A DNA stretch of 64,000 nucleotides from Pedobacter fastidiosus (GTDB taxonomy: Bacteria > Bacteroidota > Bacteroidia > Sphingobacteriales > Sphingobacteriaceae): NCBI RefSeq assembly GCF_014306625.1, contig NZ_JACRYL010000003.1:29132-93131 (forward strand), read 5' to 3'. The notes under the pieces are model-generated. The model was given only the letters and a program-made list of their open reading frames with translations, did no database searches and was not told the origin of the DNA. A program made the translations under genes and the position numbers. Below, one piece after another: positions 45,094 through 53,303 of the stretch; position 1 is the stretch's first letter, and every line of letters begins with the position of its first letter.

Positions 45094-45540
45094 CTACGCC
45101 AGTTTTTCTTTAACCAGCTCCGCAATCAATTTTCCATCAGCCTTGCCTGCGAGTGCTTTATTAGCCATGCCCATAACCTTTCCCATATCCTTAACTGATG
45201 TTGCGCCAGATTGTTTGATTACGTCTTCAATAATTACAGCAACTTCCTCTCTACTCAGTTGTTGAGGTAGGAATTGATTAATTACTTCAATCTCTTCTTC
45301 TTCTACTTGGAATAAATCTTCGCGATTTTGTTGTTTGTAGATATCAGCAGATTCACGGCGTTGTTTAATTAGTTTCTGAAGAATTTTCAATTCAGTTTCT
45401 TCTGTAATTTCTTCCGAAGATCCTTTTTCTGTCTTAGCCAAAAGCAAAGCTGCTTTAATTGCTCTTAAGCCTCTTAATTGAGCACTATTTTTAGCCAACA
45501 TGGCTTTTTTTATTTCTTGATCTATTGTATTTGATATCAT
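45094..45540 (-). CDS. GatB/YqeY domain-containing protein
   Basis: A 148-residue helical protein of the YqeY family, related to the tail domain of GatB of the tRNA amidotransferase. Typical segments are LRGLRAIKAALLLAKTEK, KQRRESADIYKQQNREDL and the closing GKVMGMANKALAGKADG. The start is set at the ATG at 45540; a longer frame would translate part of a GC-rich dispersed repeat. Role unproven; perhaps tRNA binding. No glutamyl-tRNA amidotransferase genes lie nearby. Confidence 0.87.
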   Translation of the reverse strand: MISNTIDQEIKKAMLAKNSAQLRGLRAIKAALLLAKTEKGSSEEITEETELKILQKLIKQRRESADIYKQQNREDLFQVEEEEIEVINQFLPQQLSREEVAVIIEDVIKQSGATSVKDMGKVMGMANKALAGKADGKLIAELVKEKLA

Positions 45541-45634
45541 ACCCCAAACCCCTAAAGGGGCCTCCATTCTTAAGTTTAATTATTTGGTTTAAATACTCCC
45601 AGTTCTTAATTCCCCCCTCAGGGGCTAGGGGGTT
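45539..45634. repeat. paired GC-rich repeat module between SDR and yqeY
   Basis: Two GC-rich arms, each internally palindromic, frame a 44-bp AT-rich centre. Arm 1 (45539-45565) contains CCCCAAACCCCTAAAGGGGC. Arm 2 (45610-45634) contains CCCCTCAGGGGCTAGGGGG. The stop codon of the SDR gene lies inside arm 2, and the YqeY ATG touches arm 1. The same two arms in the same order and orientation relative to transcription occur at 62770-62895. Confidence 0.75.
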
Positions 45635-46386
45635 TTATTTACAATTGTCGCTGTTGCTTGCGCTGTTGGCATAATTAACATATCATTAATATTTACATGC
45701 TTAGGTCTACTTACCACGTACCAAATTGCATCGGCAATATCATCAGCAATTAAGGGTTCGAAATTTTCGTAAACCTTTTTTGCTCTTTCTTCATCGCCCT
45801 TAAAACGAACGACAGAAAATTCGGTTTCTACCATACCTGGATTAATCTCGGTAACCTTAATTCCATAAGGCAAAAGATCTATTCTCATTGCTTTACTCAA
45901 AGCATCAACGGCATGTTTACTTGCACAATATACGTTTCCGTTTGGATAAACTTCTTTTCCAGCGATAGAACCTATGTTAATGATATGACCGGATTGATTC
46001 GGAATCATCCAGTTAGAAACGATTTTGGTTACGTAAAGCAATCCTTTTACATTGGTATCGATCATGGTATCCCAATCATCGGTATTTCCTTTATCAATAG
46101 GATCTAAACCCTGACTTAAACCTGCATTATTAATCAGAACATCAACTTTCTTCCATTCTTCAGGGAGAGCTTCTAATGCTGTCGAAAGATTTTCTTTTTC
46201 CCGAACATCAGCTAAAACCTGTTTAATGGTAATGCCATATTTATCTTCAAGATGATGAGCATTTTTTGCTAAGCGATCTTCACGACGAGCCAACAAAATT
46301 AAATTATAACCTTGCTGAGCAAATATATGTGCACAAGCTTCGCCGATACCAGAAGTTGCGCCTGTAATTAATGCAATTTTAGACAT
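45625..46386 (-). CDS. short-chain dehydrogenase/reductase (SDR)
   Basis: NAD(P)-dependent oxidoreductase of 253 residues, Rossmann fold. Motifs are the cofactor loop GATSGIGEA, LINNAGLSQG, the catalytic Ser in INIGSIAGKEVYP and YCASKHAV with Tyr and Lys. ARREDR after the first strand suggests a preference for NADP. The final residues (NKTP) and the stop are encoded by the edge of a dispersed GC-rich repeat, so the native C-terminus may have been altered. It resembles YdfG-type serine dehydrogenases; substrate uncertain. Confidence 0.9.
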   Translation of the reverse strand: MSKIALITGATSGIGEACAHIFAQQGYNLILLARREDRLAKNAHHLEDKYGITIKQVLADVREKENLSTALEALPEEWKKVDVLINNAGLSQGLDPIDKGNTDDWDTMIDTNVKGLLYVTKIVSNWMIPNQSGHIINIGSIAGKEVYPNGNVYCASKHAVDALSKAMRIDLLPYGIKVTEINPGMVETEFSVVRFKGDEERAKKVYENFEPLIADDIADAIWYVVSRPKHVNINDMLIMPTAQATATIVNKTP

Positions 46387-46449
46387 GTTTATGAATTTTA
46401 AGTCTCGGTAAAATAAATTAACAACGCGTTAATGATTTACCAACGCCAG

Positions 46450-46457
46450 CAAAGGTA
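46450..46457 (-). promoter_or_regulatory. -7 element of the SDR gene
   Basis: TACCTTTG on the minus strand, an exact match, 63 bp before the SDR ATG and 20 bp past the stop of porT. Confidence 0.5.
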
Positions 46458-46477
46458 AGTTTTTTTGTTTTGTACGA

Positions 46478-47245
46478 CTATTGAAAAATCAAACTGAACG
46501 TTAATTGACGCAACATTAACTTATCTATCGGATTCGCGAAAGCAGTATCATCGTGTTGAAGCAAATCACTTGTAGAATATGAAAGTTTAATTTCTGGCGA
46601 CATTTTGAAATATTCGAAATACAGATCGAAGCCAATGCCAGTTTCGTAAGAAAGATAGCTCCGTTGGCTTTTCAGCAACTTGTTTATAGGCGTTTCGCCT
46701 TCATCAAAAGTTTTCTTTTTAGATGCGATATCCATAGAATATTTCATTCCACCCAACCAATAGGCCCTAAAATTGTTCATTCGGTTAGATTTCACCTTCA
46801 ATCCCAAAGGGAATTCGAACATGGTAGATTGGATCTTTTTATCGATAGATGACTGAAAGTTTTTGGTTTGACCATTACCCAAATCAACAGGCGGAAGTGG
46901 TTCATATTCATATCGAACAACCCGATCGCTAAAAATTAAAGATGGAGTTGCACGGATATCGAAGTTATCATTGATATTTCTATTCATTACAAAGCCCAAA
47001 CCAAAACCTTGAGACGGTGGACTTGAAATAGAAAGCGGTGCCGAAGTTACCGGAGAACCATCTAAAGGATCGAGGTAAATGTTTCGCCAGGTTGGTTTTT
47101 TAAGAATCTTGTATTCGGCAGAAATATATTGAAAGTTAAAACCCCAAGTCCAATCCTCGTCATCTACACCCCCGCCCCAATTTTGAGCAAAAGCAGTTGT
47201 AGAAATTGTGAAGAGGGAGATTATGAGGCTTAATTTTCTGATCAT
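46478..47245 (-). CDS. porT: PorT-family outer-membrane protein (type IX secretion)
   Basis: A 255-residue barrel protein with signal peptide MIRKLSLIISLFTISTTAFAQ. Strand-like segments include WTWGFNFQYISAEYKIL, FGLGFVMNRNINDNFDIRATPSLIF, MFEFPLGLKVKS and KMSPEIKLSYSTSDLL, matching PorT/Gld-associated barrels. PorT is needed for the type IX secretion system. It overlaps ubiE by four bases (ATGA), an arrangement I recall in other Bacteroidota, which strengthens the name. A T9SS cargo occurs at 58.2 kb. Confidence 0.8.
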   Translation of the reverse strand: MIRKLSLIISLFTISTTAFAQNWGGGVDDEDWTWGFNFQYISAEYKILKKPTWRNIYLDPLDGSPVTSAPLSISSPPSQGFGLGFVMNRNINDNFDIRATPSLIFSDRVVRYEYEPLPPVDLGNGQTKNFQSSIDKKIQSTMFEFPLGLKVKSNRMNNFRAYWLGGMKYSMDIASKKKTFDEGETPINKLLKSQRSYLSYETGIGFDLYFEYFKMSPEIKLSYSTSDLLQHDDTAFANPIDKLMLRQLTFSLIFQ

Positions 47246-47973
47246 TTAGTACCGGTGTATATCGAACTTATTCCAAACGTCAAAATTTTCTGTTTGGTAC
47301 TTTTAAAGCCCACTTTTTCCATTAAAGTTGTAAAATCATTTCCATCGGGAAAAGCAGCAACAGATTCTGGCAAATAAGTATAAGCCCGACTATCTTTAGA
47401 AAACAGTTTTCCGAAGAATGGCGTAACCTGTTTAAAATAAAAACTATATAACTGTTTTACAGGAAATGCTTTAGGTTTAGAAAATTCTAATACTACAATT
47501 TTACCATTTGGTTTTAAAACTCTAAACATATCGCTTAGGCCTTTTTCAAGATTTTCGAAATTGCGAACACCATAAGCTACAGTAATGGCATCGAAAGTAT
47601 CATTCTCAAAATGCAAACCTTCAGAATCGCCTAATTGAACGGAAAATACCTCATGCAGACTACGATCGTTTATTTTCTTTTTTGCTACTTCTAGCATGCC
47701 TTCAGAAATATCTACACCGATAACTTTTTCTGGATGCAATTTCTTGATTGCTTCAAAAGCAAAATCTCCTGTTCCGGTGGCAACATCAAGCATTATTCTT
47801 GGGTGAGTAGAAACCAATTCCTTAATCGCTTTCTTTCGCCACAAAACGTCAATCCCTAAAGAAAGGAAATGATTTAAAAAATCGTATGTGCCCGAAATGT
47901 TATTAAACATGGTTGCAACCTGCTCTTTTTTGGTCGCATCTGCTACTTGATATGGAGTGATGTTCTGATTCAT
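47242..47973 (-). CDS. ubiE: demethylmenaquinone methyltransferase
   Basis: SAM-dependent C-methyltransferase that finishes menaquinone synthesis (MenG/UbiE). Of 243 residues, the Rossmann core has motif I LDVATGTGDFAFEA, then VIGVDISEGMLEVA and the UbiE signature YGVRNFENLEKGLSDMFRVLKPNG followed by LEFSKP. The ATG at 47973 is used; a TTG frame would start inside a TATCTTTG promoter element. It diverges from engB across a 65-bp tandem repeat array and is translationally coupled to porT. Confidence 0.94.
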   Translation of the reverse strand: MNQNITPYQVADATKKEQVATMFNNISGTYDFLNHFLSLGIDVLWRKKAIKELVSTHPRIMLDVATGTGDFAFEAIKKLHPEKVIGVDISEGMLEVAKKKINDRSLHEVFSVQLGDSEGLHFENDTFDAITVAYGVRNFENLEKGLSDMFRVLKPNGKIVVLEFSKPKAFPVKQLYSFYFKQVTPFFGKLFSKDSRAYTYLPESVAAFPDGNDFTTLMEKVGFKSTKQKILTFGISSIYTGTK

Positions 47974-47982
47974 GATGTGAGG

Positions 47983-47990
47983 CAAAGATA
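47983..47990 (-). promoter_or_regulatory. -7 element of ubiE
   Basis: TATCTTTG on the minus strand, an exact TAnnTTTG match, 9 bases before the ubiE ATG. The expected leader is only a few bases. The four-copy 65-bp repeat begins 30 bp upstream. Confidence 0.6.
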
Positions 47991-48021
47991 AGTTTATTGT
48001 TTAACTGTTTAAATTGTTTTG

Positions 48022-48278
48022 ATCGGTTAATTGTCAAATGCGCAACAATTAACACATTAAACATTTCAAAAGCATAGCCATTTTTAATCGGTTAATTGTC
48101 AAATGCACAACAGTTAACCAGTTAAACATTTCAAACGCTTAACCATTTTTAATCGGTGAATTGTCAAATGCACAACAGTTAACCAGTTAAACATTTCAAA
48201 GCCTAGCCATTTTTAATCGGTTAATTGTCAAATGCACAACAGTTAACCAGTTAAACATTTCAAACGCTTAACCATCCT
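48022..48278. repeat. four 65-bp tandem repeats in the ubiE-engB divergent promoter region
   Basis: Units begin with ATCGG at 48022, 48087, 48152 and 48216, so periods are 65, 65 and 64 bp; the fourth is slightly truncated. Shared blocks are TTAATTGTCAAATGCACAAC, AGTTAACCAGTTAAACATTTC and GCCATTTTTAATCGG. Units differ at a few positions only; unit 1 is the most diverged. The array contains no ORF and fills most of the space between two promoters. Confidence 0.9.
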
Positions 48279-48289
48279 TACAAAATTAC

Positions 48290-48297
48290 TACCTTTG
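48290..48297 (+). promoter_or_regulatory. -7 element of engB
   Basis: TACCTTTG, an exact match, with only CGAA between it and the ATG at 48302. This predicts a leaderless transcript. Confidence 0.6.
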
Positions 48298-48301
48298 CGA
48301 A

Positions 48302-48925
48302 ATGGTTATCAAAACGGCAACATTTGTTTGCAGCAACACCCAAATTTCGGCTCTACCACCACCGGTAATGCCTGAATACGCTTTTATAGGTCGCTCAAAC
48401 GTGGGCAAATCTTCTTTAATAAATATGTTGGTTAATCAGCATGGTTTAGCAAAAACGTCTCAACGGCCAGGAAAAACTCAATTAATTAATCATTTTTTAA
48501 TTAATGAGTCTTGGTATATTGTCGATTTACCAGGATATGGTTACGCGAAAGTTTCGAAAACGAGTAGAGAGAAGTGGGAAAAGTTTATCCGTGCTTATAT
48601 CACAAAGAGAGAAAGCTTACAATGCATTTTTGTTTTGATTGATAGTAGATTAGATCCTCAACAGATTGATATCGAATTTTGTTATTGGTTGGGTGAAAAG
48701 CAAATCCCTTTCTCTTTGATCTTTACAAAAGCTGATAAACAAGGGATGACGACTACATTGAAAAACGTTGCTGCTTTTAAGAAAAAGCTAGGCGAGTTTT
48801 TCGAGGAAATTCCTTCAACGTTTGTTTCTTCGGCAGAAAAAGGAACTGGGAAAGATGAAGTTTTGGATTTCATCCGCGAGGTAAATAAAGATTTCGTTAT
48901 CCCAACGGATTATAAAAAATTTTAA
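48302..48925 (+). CDS. engB: ribosome biogenesis GTP-binding protein YsxC/EngB
   Basis: Essential GTPase for large-subunit assembly, 207 residues. G1 is GRSNVGKSSLINML, switch region and G2 lie around KTSQRPGKTQLINHF, G3 is VDLPGYGYAKV, G4 TKADK and G5 SSAEKGTG, all in family spacing. Only a few bases lie between a TACCTTTG element and the ATG, so the mRNA may be leaderless. It diverges from ubiE and is followed 81 bp later by a UbiA-type gene. Confidence 0.96.
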   Translation: MVIKTATFVCSNTQISALPPPVMPEYAFIGRSNVGKSSLINMLVNQHGLAKTSQRPGKTQLINHFLINESWYIVDLPGYGYAKVSKTSREKWEKFIRAYITKRESLQCIFVLIDSRLDPQQIDIEFCYWLGEKQIPFSLIFTKADKQGMTTTLKNVAAFKKKLGEFFEEIPSTFVSSAEKGTGKDEVLDFIREVNKDFVIPTDYKKF

Positions 48926-49006
48926 AATTGGTTCAATAGTCATTAGTTGATTTTGAGGGCTAAATATCCAAACAATTTAACAATTAAAGCAGTTAACCTG
49001 TTATCA

Positions 49007-49870
49007 ATGAAAAAATACTTTTCACTCGTATTATTCGCACATTCTATATTTGCTTTGCCATTTGCAATGATTGGATTCTTTTTGGGTGTAACCACAACCG
49101 AAAATCCGTTTCAATGGCAAAAACTAATTTTGGTTTTACTTTGCATGGTTTTCGCTCGAAATTCGGCAATGGCATTTAATCGCTATTTGGATAGAAACAT
49201 CGATGCTAAAAATCCTAGAACGAAAATGCGTGACATCCCTGCTGGGAAAATTTCGGCTAACGAGGCTTTAATATTTGTAATTGCAAACTGCGTATTTTTT
49301 ATAGTGAGCACCTTTTTCATTAACAGTCTTTGCTTCTATTTATCGCCGATTGCACTGTTTGTAGTTTTATTTTATAGTTACACCAAAAGGTTTACAGCAC
49401 TTTGTCACTTGGTTTTAGGTTTGGGCTTATCCCTCGCTCCTATTGGCGCCTACATTGCGGTTACCGGACATTTTGCCTTAGTACCTGTTTTATATTCGTT
49501 TGCGGTATTATTTTGGGTTGGTGGTTTTGATATTATCTATGCCTTGCAGGATGAAGACTTTGATCGGGAAGAAAATTTACACTCAATTCCATCGGCGCTA
49601 GGCATTAAAAATGCACTTAATGTTTCCGTTGTATTGCACATTTTCTCTGCAGCTTGCGTAATTGCACCCATATTTTTAATGCCACATTCTTTTAGTTGGG
49701 TATATTATATAGGTGTAGCATTTTTCTGTTTTGCATTAACCTATCAGCATCTTTTAGTTAAACCGAACGATATAAGCAAAGTAAATAAAGCCTTCGCAAC
49801 CACAAATGGAATGGCGTCTGTAGTTTTTGCAATTTGCTTTCTGCTGGATGCTTATTTGAGAACTAAATAA
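49007..49870 (+). CDS. UbiA-family prenyltransferase
   Basis: Membrane prenyltransferase of 287 residues with about eight helices. The two Asp-rich motifs are NRYLDRNIDAKNPRT (NxxxDxxxD) and YALQDEDFDRE. Best fit is the 4-hydroxybenzoate-like branch, which in menaquinone-using bacteria often acts as MqnP of the futalosine route; MenA is less likely. Nearness to ubiE supports a quinone role. I start it at the ATG at 49007; the longer frame begins with TTG and adds 20 residues without membrane character. Confidence 0.88.
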   Translation: MKKYFSLVLFAHSIFALPFAMIGFFLGVTTTENPFQWQKLILVLLCMVFARNSAMAFNRYLDRNIDAKNPRTKMRDIPAGKISANEALIFVIANCVFFIVSTFFINSLCFYLSPIALFVVLFYSYTKRFTALCHLVLGLGLSLAPIGAYIAVTGHFALVPVLYSFAVLFWVGGFDIIYALQDEDFDREENLHSIPSALGIKNALNVSVVLHIFSAACVIAPIFLMPHSFSWVYYIGVAFFCFALTYQHLLVKPNDISKVNKAFATTNGMASVVFAICFLLDAYLRTK

Positions 49871-49891
49871 AAATAATAGAATTCCATAGTT

Positions 49892-51598
49892 ATGATTATC
49901 AGCAAAAAACCTAGAACATATATTCCTCAAGATTTAGCCATTACCTGGACTAGCCTTGAACCTCTTTTTACCGAATTACAAAATCGTGAGCTTAATAATG
50001 TTACCGAATTGGAACAATGGTTAAAAGACCGTTCTGAAATGGAAGCCGCTTTAGAGGAGGACTTCGCATGGCGATACATTAAAATGAGTTGCGATACTGC
50101 AAATGAGGAGTTGGTTAAAAATTTCCAATATTTTGCAACTGAAATTGATCCGAAGATTTCTCCTTTGGCCAACGAATTAAACAAAAAATTTGTCGATAGC
50201 CCTTATATGGACGAATTGGACAAAGAAAAATTCTTCGTTTACAGCAGGGCGATTAAAAAAGCATTAGAACTTTATCGAGAAGAAAACATTGAGCTGTTTA
50301 CCGAACTTCAAGTTAAACAACAGAAATACCAAGGCATTACCGGCGCAATGAGCGTTGAAATTAATGGTCAAGAATATACGTTGGAGCAGGCATCAATCTT
50401 TGTTAAAGATTTAAACCGCGAGGTTAGAGAAAATGCTTGGAAAACCATTCAGCAACGCAGATTAGTTGATAAAGACGACTTAAATATTTTATACGATGAA
50501 TTGATTCGTTTGCGCAATCAGGTGGCATTAAATGCTGGGTTTGAAAACTATCGCGATTATATGTTTCAAGCTTTAGGTCGCTTTGATTATACACCACAAG
50601 ATTGCTATGATTTTGCCAATGCGATTGAGAAAGAAATTGTTCCGATCCTGAAAGAACAGGCAGAAAAACGCCGTGAGGCATTGCGTTTAGAGGTTTTAAA
50701 ACCTTGGGATTTAGAAGTTAGTATTAGTGGGAAACCAGCTTTAAAACCTTTTAACGATGGTGAAGAACTAATTGATAAAAGCATCGCTTGTTTTAATGCG
50801 ATTGATGAGAAACTAGGTGCAAAATTGGCTGCAATGAAAGCCAATAATTTGTTTGATGTAGAAAGCAGAAAAGGCAAAGCTCCGGGTGGTTACAATTATC
50901 CTTTGGCAGAAACTGGGGCGCCATTTATATTCATGAATTCGGCTAATTCGCTTCGCGATTTAACCACAATGGTACATGAAGGCGGTCATGCGATTCATAC
51001 TTTCTTAACGGCAAACTTAGAATTAAACGATTTTAAGCATTGCCCATCAGAAGTTGCAGAATTGGCATCAATGAGCATGGAATTAATCTCTATGGATAAT
51101 TGGGATGTTTATTTTGATAATCCCGAGGAATTGAATCGTGCTAAAAAAGAGCAATTGGCAGATGTTTTAAAAACCTTGCCTTGGGTTGCAGTGATTGATC
51201 AATTTCAACATTGGGTTTACACCAATCCAAATCATACCGCAGCAGATAGAGAAGAAACCTTTAAACAGATTTACAACCGTTTTGGTGGAGGTTTTGCCAA
51301 TTGGGAAGGTTTAGAGCACGAGTTTGGAAATGTTTGGCAAAAACAGTTGCACCTTTTCGAAGTTCCTTTTTATTATATTGAATACGCAATTGCGCAATTA
51401 GGTGCCATTGCAGTTTGGAAAAACTATAAAGAAAATCCACAAAAAGCATTAGAACAATACTTAGCTGCCTTAGCTTTGGGTTACACCAAACCAATGAATG
51501 AAATTTACGAAACTGCGGGAATCAAATTTGATTTCAGTGCTGAATATGTAAAAGAATTGGCCAGCTTTGTTAAAGAAGAATTGGAGAAATTGGGTTAA
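49892..51598 (+). CDS. M3-family oligoendopeptidase (PepF-like)
   Basis: Cytosolic zinc metallopeptidase of 568 residues that degrades oligopeptides. The zinc motif is MVHEGGHAIHTF (HExxH) near residues 363-372, with the third ligand Glu in CPSEVAELASMSMEL. The N-terminal half is the all-helical M3 lid, and RREALRLEVLKPWDLEVS precedes the active-site domain. It starts 21 bp after the prenyltransferase stop, so they may share a transcript. It ends with its own terminator. Confidence 0.94.
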   Translation: MIISKKPRTYIPQDLAITWTSLEPLFTELQNRELNNVTELEQWLKDRSEMEAALEEDFAWRYIKMSCDTANEELVKNFQYFATEIDPKISPLANELNKKFVDSPYMDELDKEKFFVYSRAIKKALELYREENIELFTELQVKQQKYQGITGAMSVEINGQEYTLEQASIFVKDLNREVRENAWKTIQQRRLVDKDDLNILYDELIRLRNQVALNAGFENYRDYMFQALGRFDYTPQDCYDFANAIEKEIVPILKEQAEKRREALRLEVLKPWDLEVSISGKPALKPFNDGEELIDKSIACFNAIDEKLGAKLAAMKANNLFDVESRKGKAPGGYNYPLAETGAPFIFMNSANSLRDLTTMVHEGGHAIHTFLTANLELNDFKHCPSEVAELASMSMELISMDNWDVYFDNPEELNRAKKEQLADVLKTLPWVAVIDQFQHWVYTNPNHTAADREETFKQIYNRFGGGFANWEGLEHEFGNVWQKQLHLFEVPFYYIEYAIAQLGAIAVWKNYKENPQKALEQYLAALALGYTKPMNEIYETAGIKFDFSAEYVKELASFVKEELEKLG

Positions 51599-51603
51599 TA
51601 AAC

Positions 51604-51760
51604 TTTAACCACAGATAAAAGGGATAAACACAGATCTAAGAAATATTCTAGTCGTAGCATTTCGCTACGACTTTTTTTATTTAATCGAGAATTTATCTAC
51701 AGAAAAAGGTTGGATTGCAGATTTTATATCCGTGTTTATCTGCGTGCATCTGTGGTTAAA
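51604..51760. repeat. inverted-repeat element of the CACAGAT type
   Basis: Long imperfect inverted arms: TTTAACCACAGAT...GATAAACACAGAT (51604-51635) and ATCCGTGTTTATC...ATCTGTGGTTAAA (51728-51760). The arms flank the pepF terminator. Elements with these words (ATCTGTGGTTAA) are common dispersed repeats in bacteria, and a related word pair occurs at 63911-63971. No transposase is inside. Confidence 0.6.
51650..51678 (+). terminator. terminator of the M3 peptidase gene
   Basis: A 9-bp perfect stem AGTCGTAGC/GCTACGACT with a 5-nt loop and seven T, 51 bp past the stop. Confidence 0.93.
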
Positions 51761-51782
51761 AACTAAGTATCATACTTATTAA

Positions 51783-53006
51783 TTAAATCAAAACTTCATC
51801 CTTTTTTCTAAGTTTCAATATGGTAATCATAACCAAAACGGAGATTACAATCATAATCAAATAGCTAAAACTAAGGTTTCGTTCATCTTTAGCCGGAAGA
51901 ATATTTACAATTCCATAACTTAAAAATGAAACAATAACGTAGGTAATTCCACCCGTTAAACCACCAGCAATCCCAGCATTTTTAGGGAACTTGCTTAGGC
52001 AGAAAGTAAAGTAATTATTGAAAGTAAAACCAGCACCAATATGGATAATGAAGGCGAAAAATATTAACGAGTAGAGATTTGAAATAAAATTCAGACTAAC
52101 AATCATAGCAATTACGAAAACTACTTGCATTAAAGAATTTATTGCTAAGCGTTTAAAAAATGGCCTGTTAATAGTTGCTTTGCCGATAAAACCGCCAACC
52201 ATCCAAGCAAAGCCTAAAACTAAAGAGCTATAACCAGCGATGATTGGAGAAAGGTGTAATTCGTGTTCGATAATAAAAGGCCCCGTCATGTTATAAACCA
52301 TAACCATACAATAAGCCAAGCCCAACATAATAATTCCAAGAGTAAAACTTGTGGTTTTGATCATGCTGACGTAGATATCTGTGATTTTCTTCAGTTGGAA
52401 ATCAGTAAAGTGCTTTAAGGTTTCTCCGCTGAAAAGAAATTCTAAAAGTGCAAATACGAGCGCAAATCCCGCCAAAAAGTAAAAGTTAGATTCCCAGCCA
52501 AATGCACTTTGCAAATAGCCACCAATAAAAGGTGCTACAATTGGACCTGTAGACCAAATGATCGAGAATAGACTTAAATAATGTTTAAGGGTATCGCCAC
52601 TAAATAAATCCACAAAGTAAGCTCTTTTGGCTACAACGATAGCGCCAACAGTTAATCCGTGGACAACCCTCATTAAATAAATCAGATAAATATTGTGAGT
52701 TGTTGCAATAATTATGCTTGCTACAGCAAAGATTAAAAGTGAATATAAACCAATCTTATAGCGCCCAAAACTATCTAAAATACTTCCAATGAAAAGCTGC
52801 GAAATCCCATAACTAATTAAAAAGATACTTAATGTAAGCTGAACCTGAATACTGCTGACGCTCATTTCTCCTGCCATTGTTGGTAAAGAAGGAATATAAA
52901 TATCAGTTGCAAAACCCGAAAGTGGAATCAAAGCAAACGCTAGTAAAGTTGCTAAGCTTTGGTTTTTTTCTTTTATGTACTTAGTATTTATTGTTGTTGA
53001 TGCCAT
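51783..53006 (-). CDS. Bcr/CflA-type multidrug efflux MFS transporter
   Basis: A 407-residue, 12-helix drug:H+ antiporter of the major facilitator superfamily. Typical words are GFATDIYIPSLPTMAGEM in TM1 with the conserved Asp, QLFIGSILDSFGRYKIG in the loop 2-3 and RVVHGLTVGAIVVAKRAYFVDLF with the TM5 region, which together define the Bcr/CflA branch. Substrates may include hydrophobic drugs; none is certain. No regulator adjoins. It is divergent from the long APC permease. Confidence 0.9.
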   Translation of the reverse strand: MASTTINTKYIKEKNQSLATLLAFALIPLSGFATDIYIPSLPTMAGEMSVSSIQVQLTLSIFLISYGISQLFIGSILDSFGRYKIGLYSLLIFAVASIIIATTHNIYLIYLMRVVHGLTVGAIVVAKRAYFVDLFSGDTLKHYLSLFSIIWSTGPIVAPFIGGYLQSAFGWESNFYFLAGFALVFALLEFLFSGETLKHFTDFQLKKITDIYVSMIKTTSFTLGIIMLGLAYCMVMVYNMTGPFIIEHELHLSPIIAGYSSLVLGFAWMVGGFIGKATINRPFFKRLAINSLMQVVFVIAMIVSLNFISNLYSLIFFAFIIHIGAGFTFNNYFTFCLSKFPKNAGIAGGLTGGITYVIVSFLSYGIVNILPAKDERNLSFSYLIMIVISVLVMITILKLRKKDEVLI

Positions 53007-53081
53007 AGTATTTTATCTGAATTCTATTTTCAATCAAAGTGCTTTTAAACCTAAAATTATCCTTTGATTGATAAAGAGAGG

Positions 53082-53089
53082 CAAAAGTA
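53082..53089 (-). promoter_or_regulatory. possible -7 element of the Bcr/CflA gene
   Basis: TACTTTTG on the minus strand, an exact TAnnTTTG match, about 75 bp upstream of the start codon at 53006. No clear -33 element was found. Confidence 0.4.
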
Positions 53090-53303
53090 AATTTTTATCA
53101 GACTATAAAATTATGCGAATCAAATAAACATTTATGCTTGACAAAGAATTACGGAATTTGACTTTTCTGCTATAAACCTATCTTTAATTACACTCTAGCC
53201 AAATAATTAACTGCTAATTGGAGTGTTATGAAATTTATATACTCCGTTGAAGGTTTTTAAACGATATTTTTTTAAGTTTGAGGAATACAACAAGCAAATT
53301 ACG

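Noticed and set aside
48022..48278. 65-bp tandem repeats as a CRISPR array
   Set aside because: The full 65-bp period is conserved, so there are no variable spacers between constant repeats.
51604..51760. Inverted arms as the ends of an insertion sequence
   Set aside because: Only 157 bp in total with no ORF or target-site duplication; it fits a dispersed palindromic repeat.
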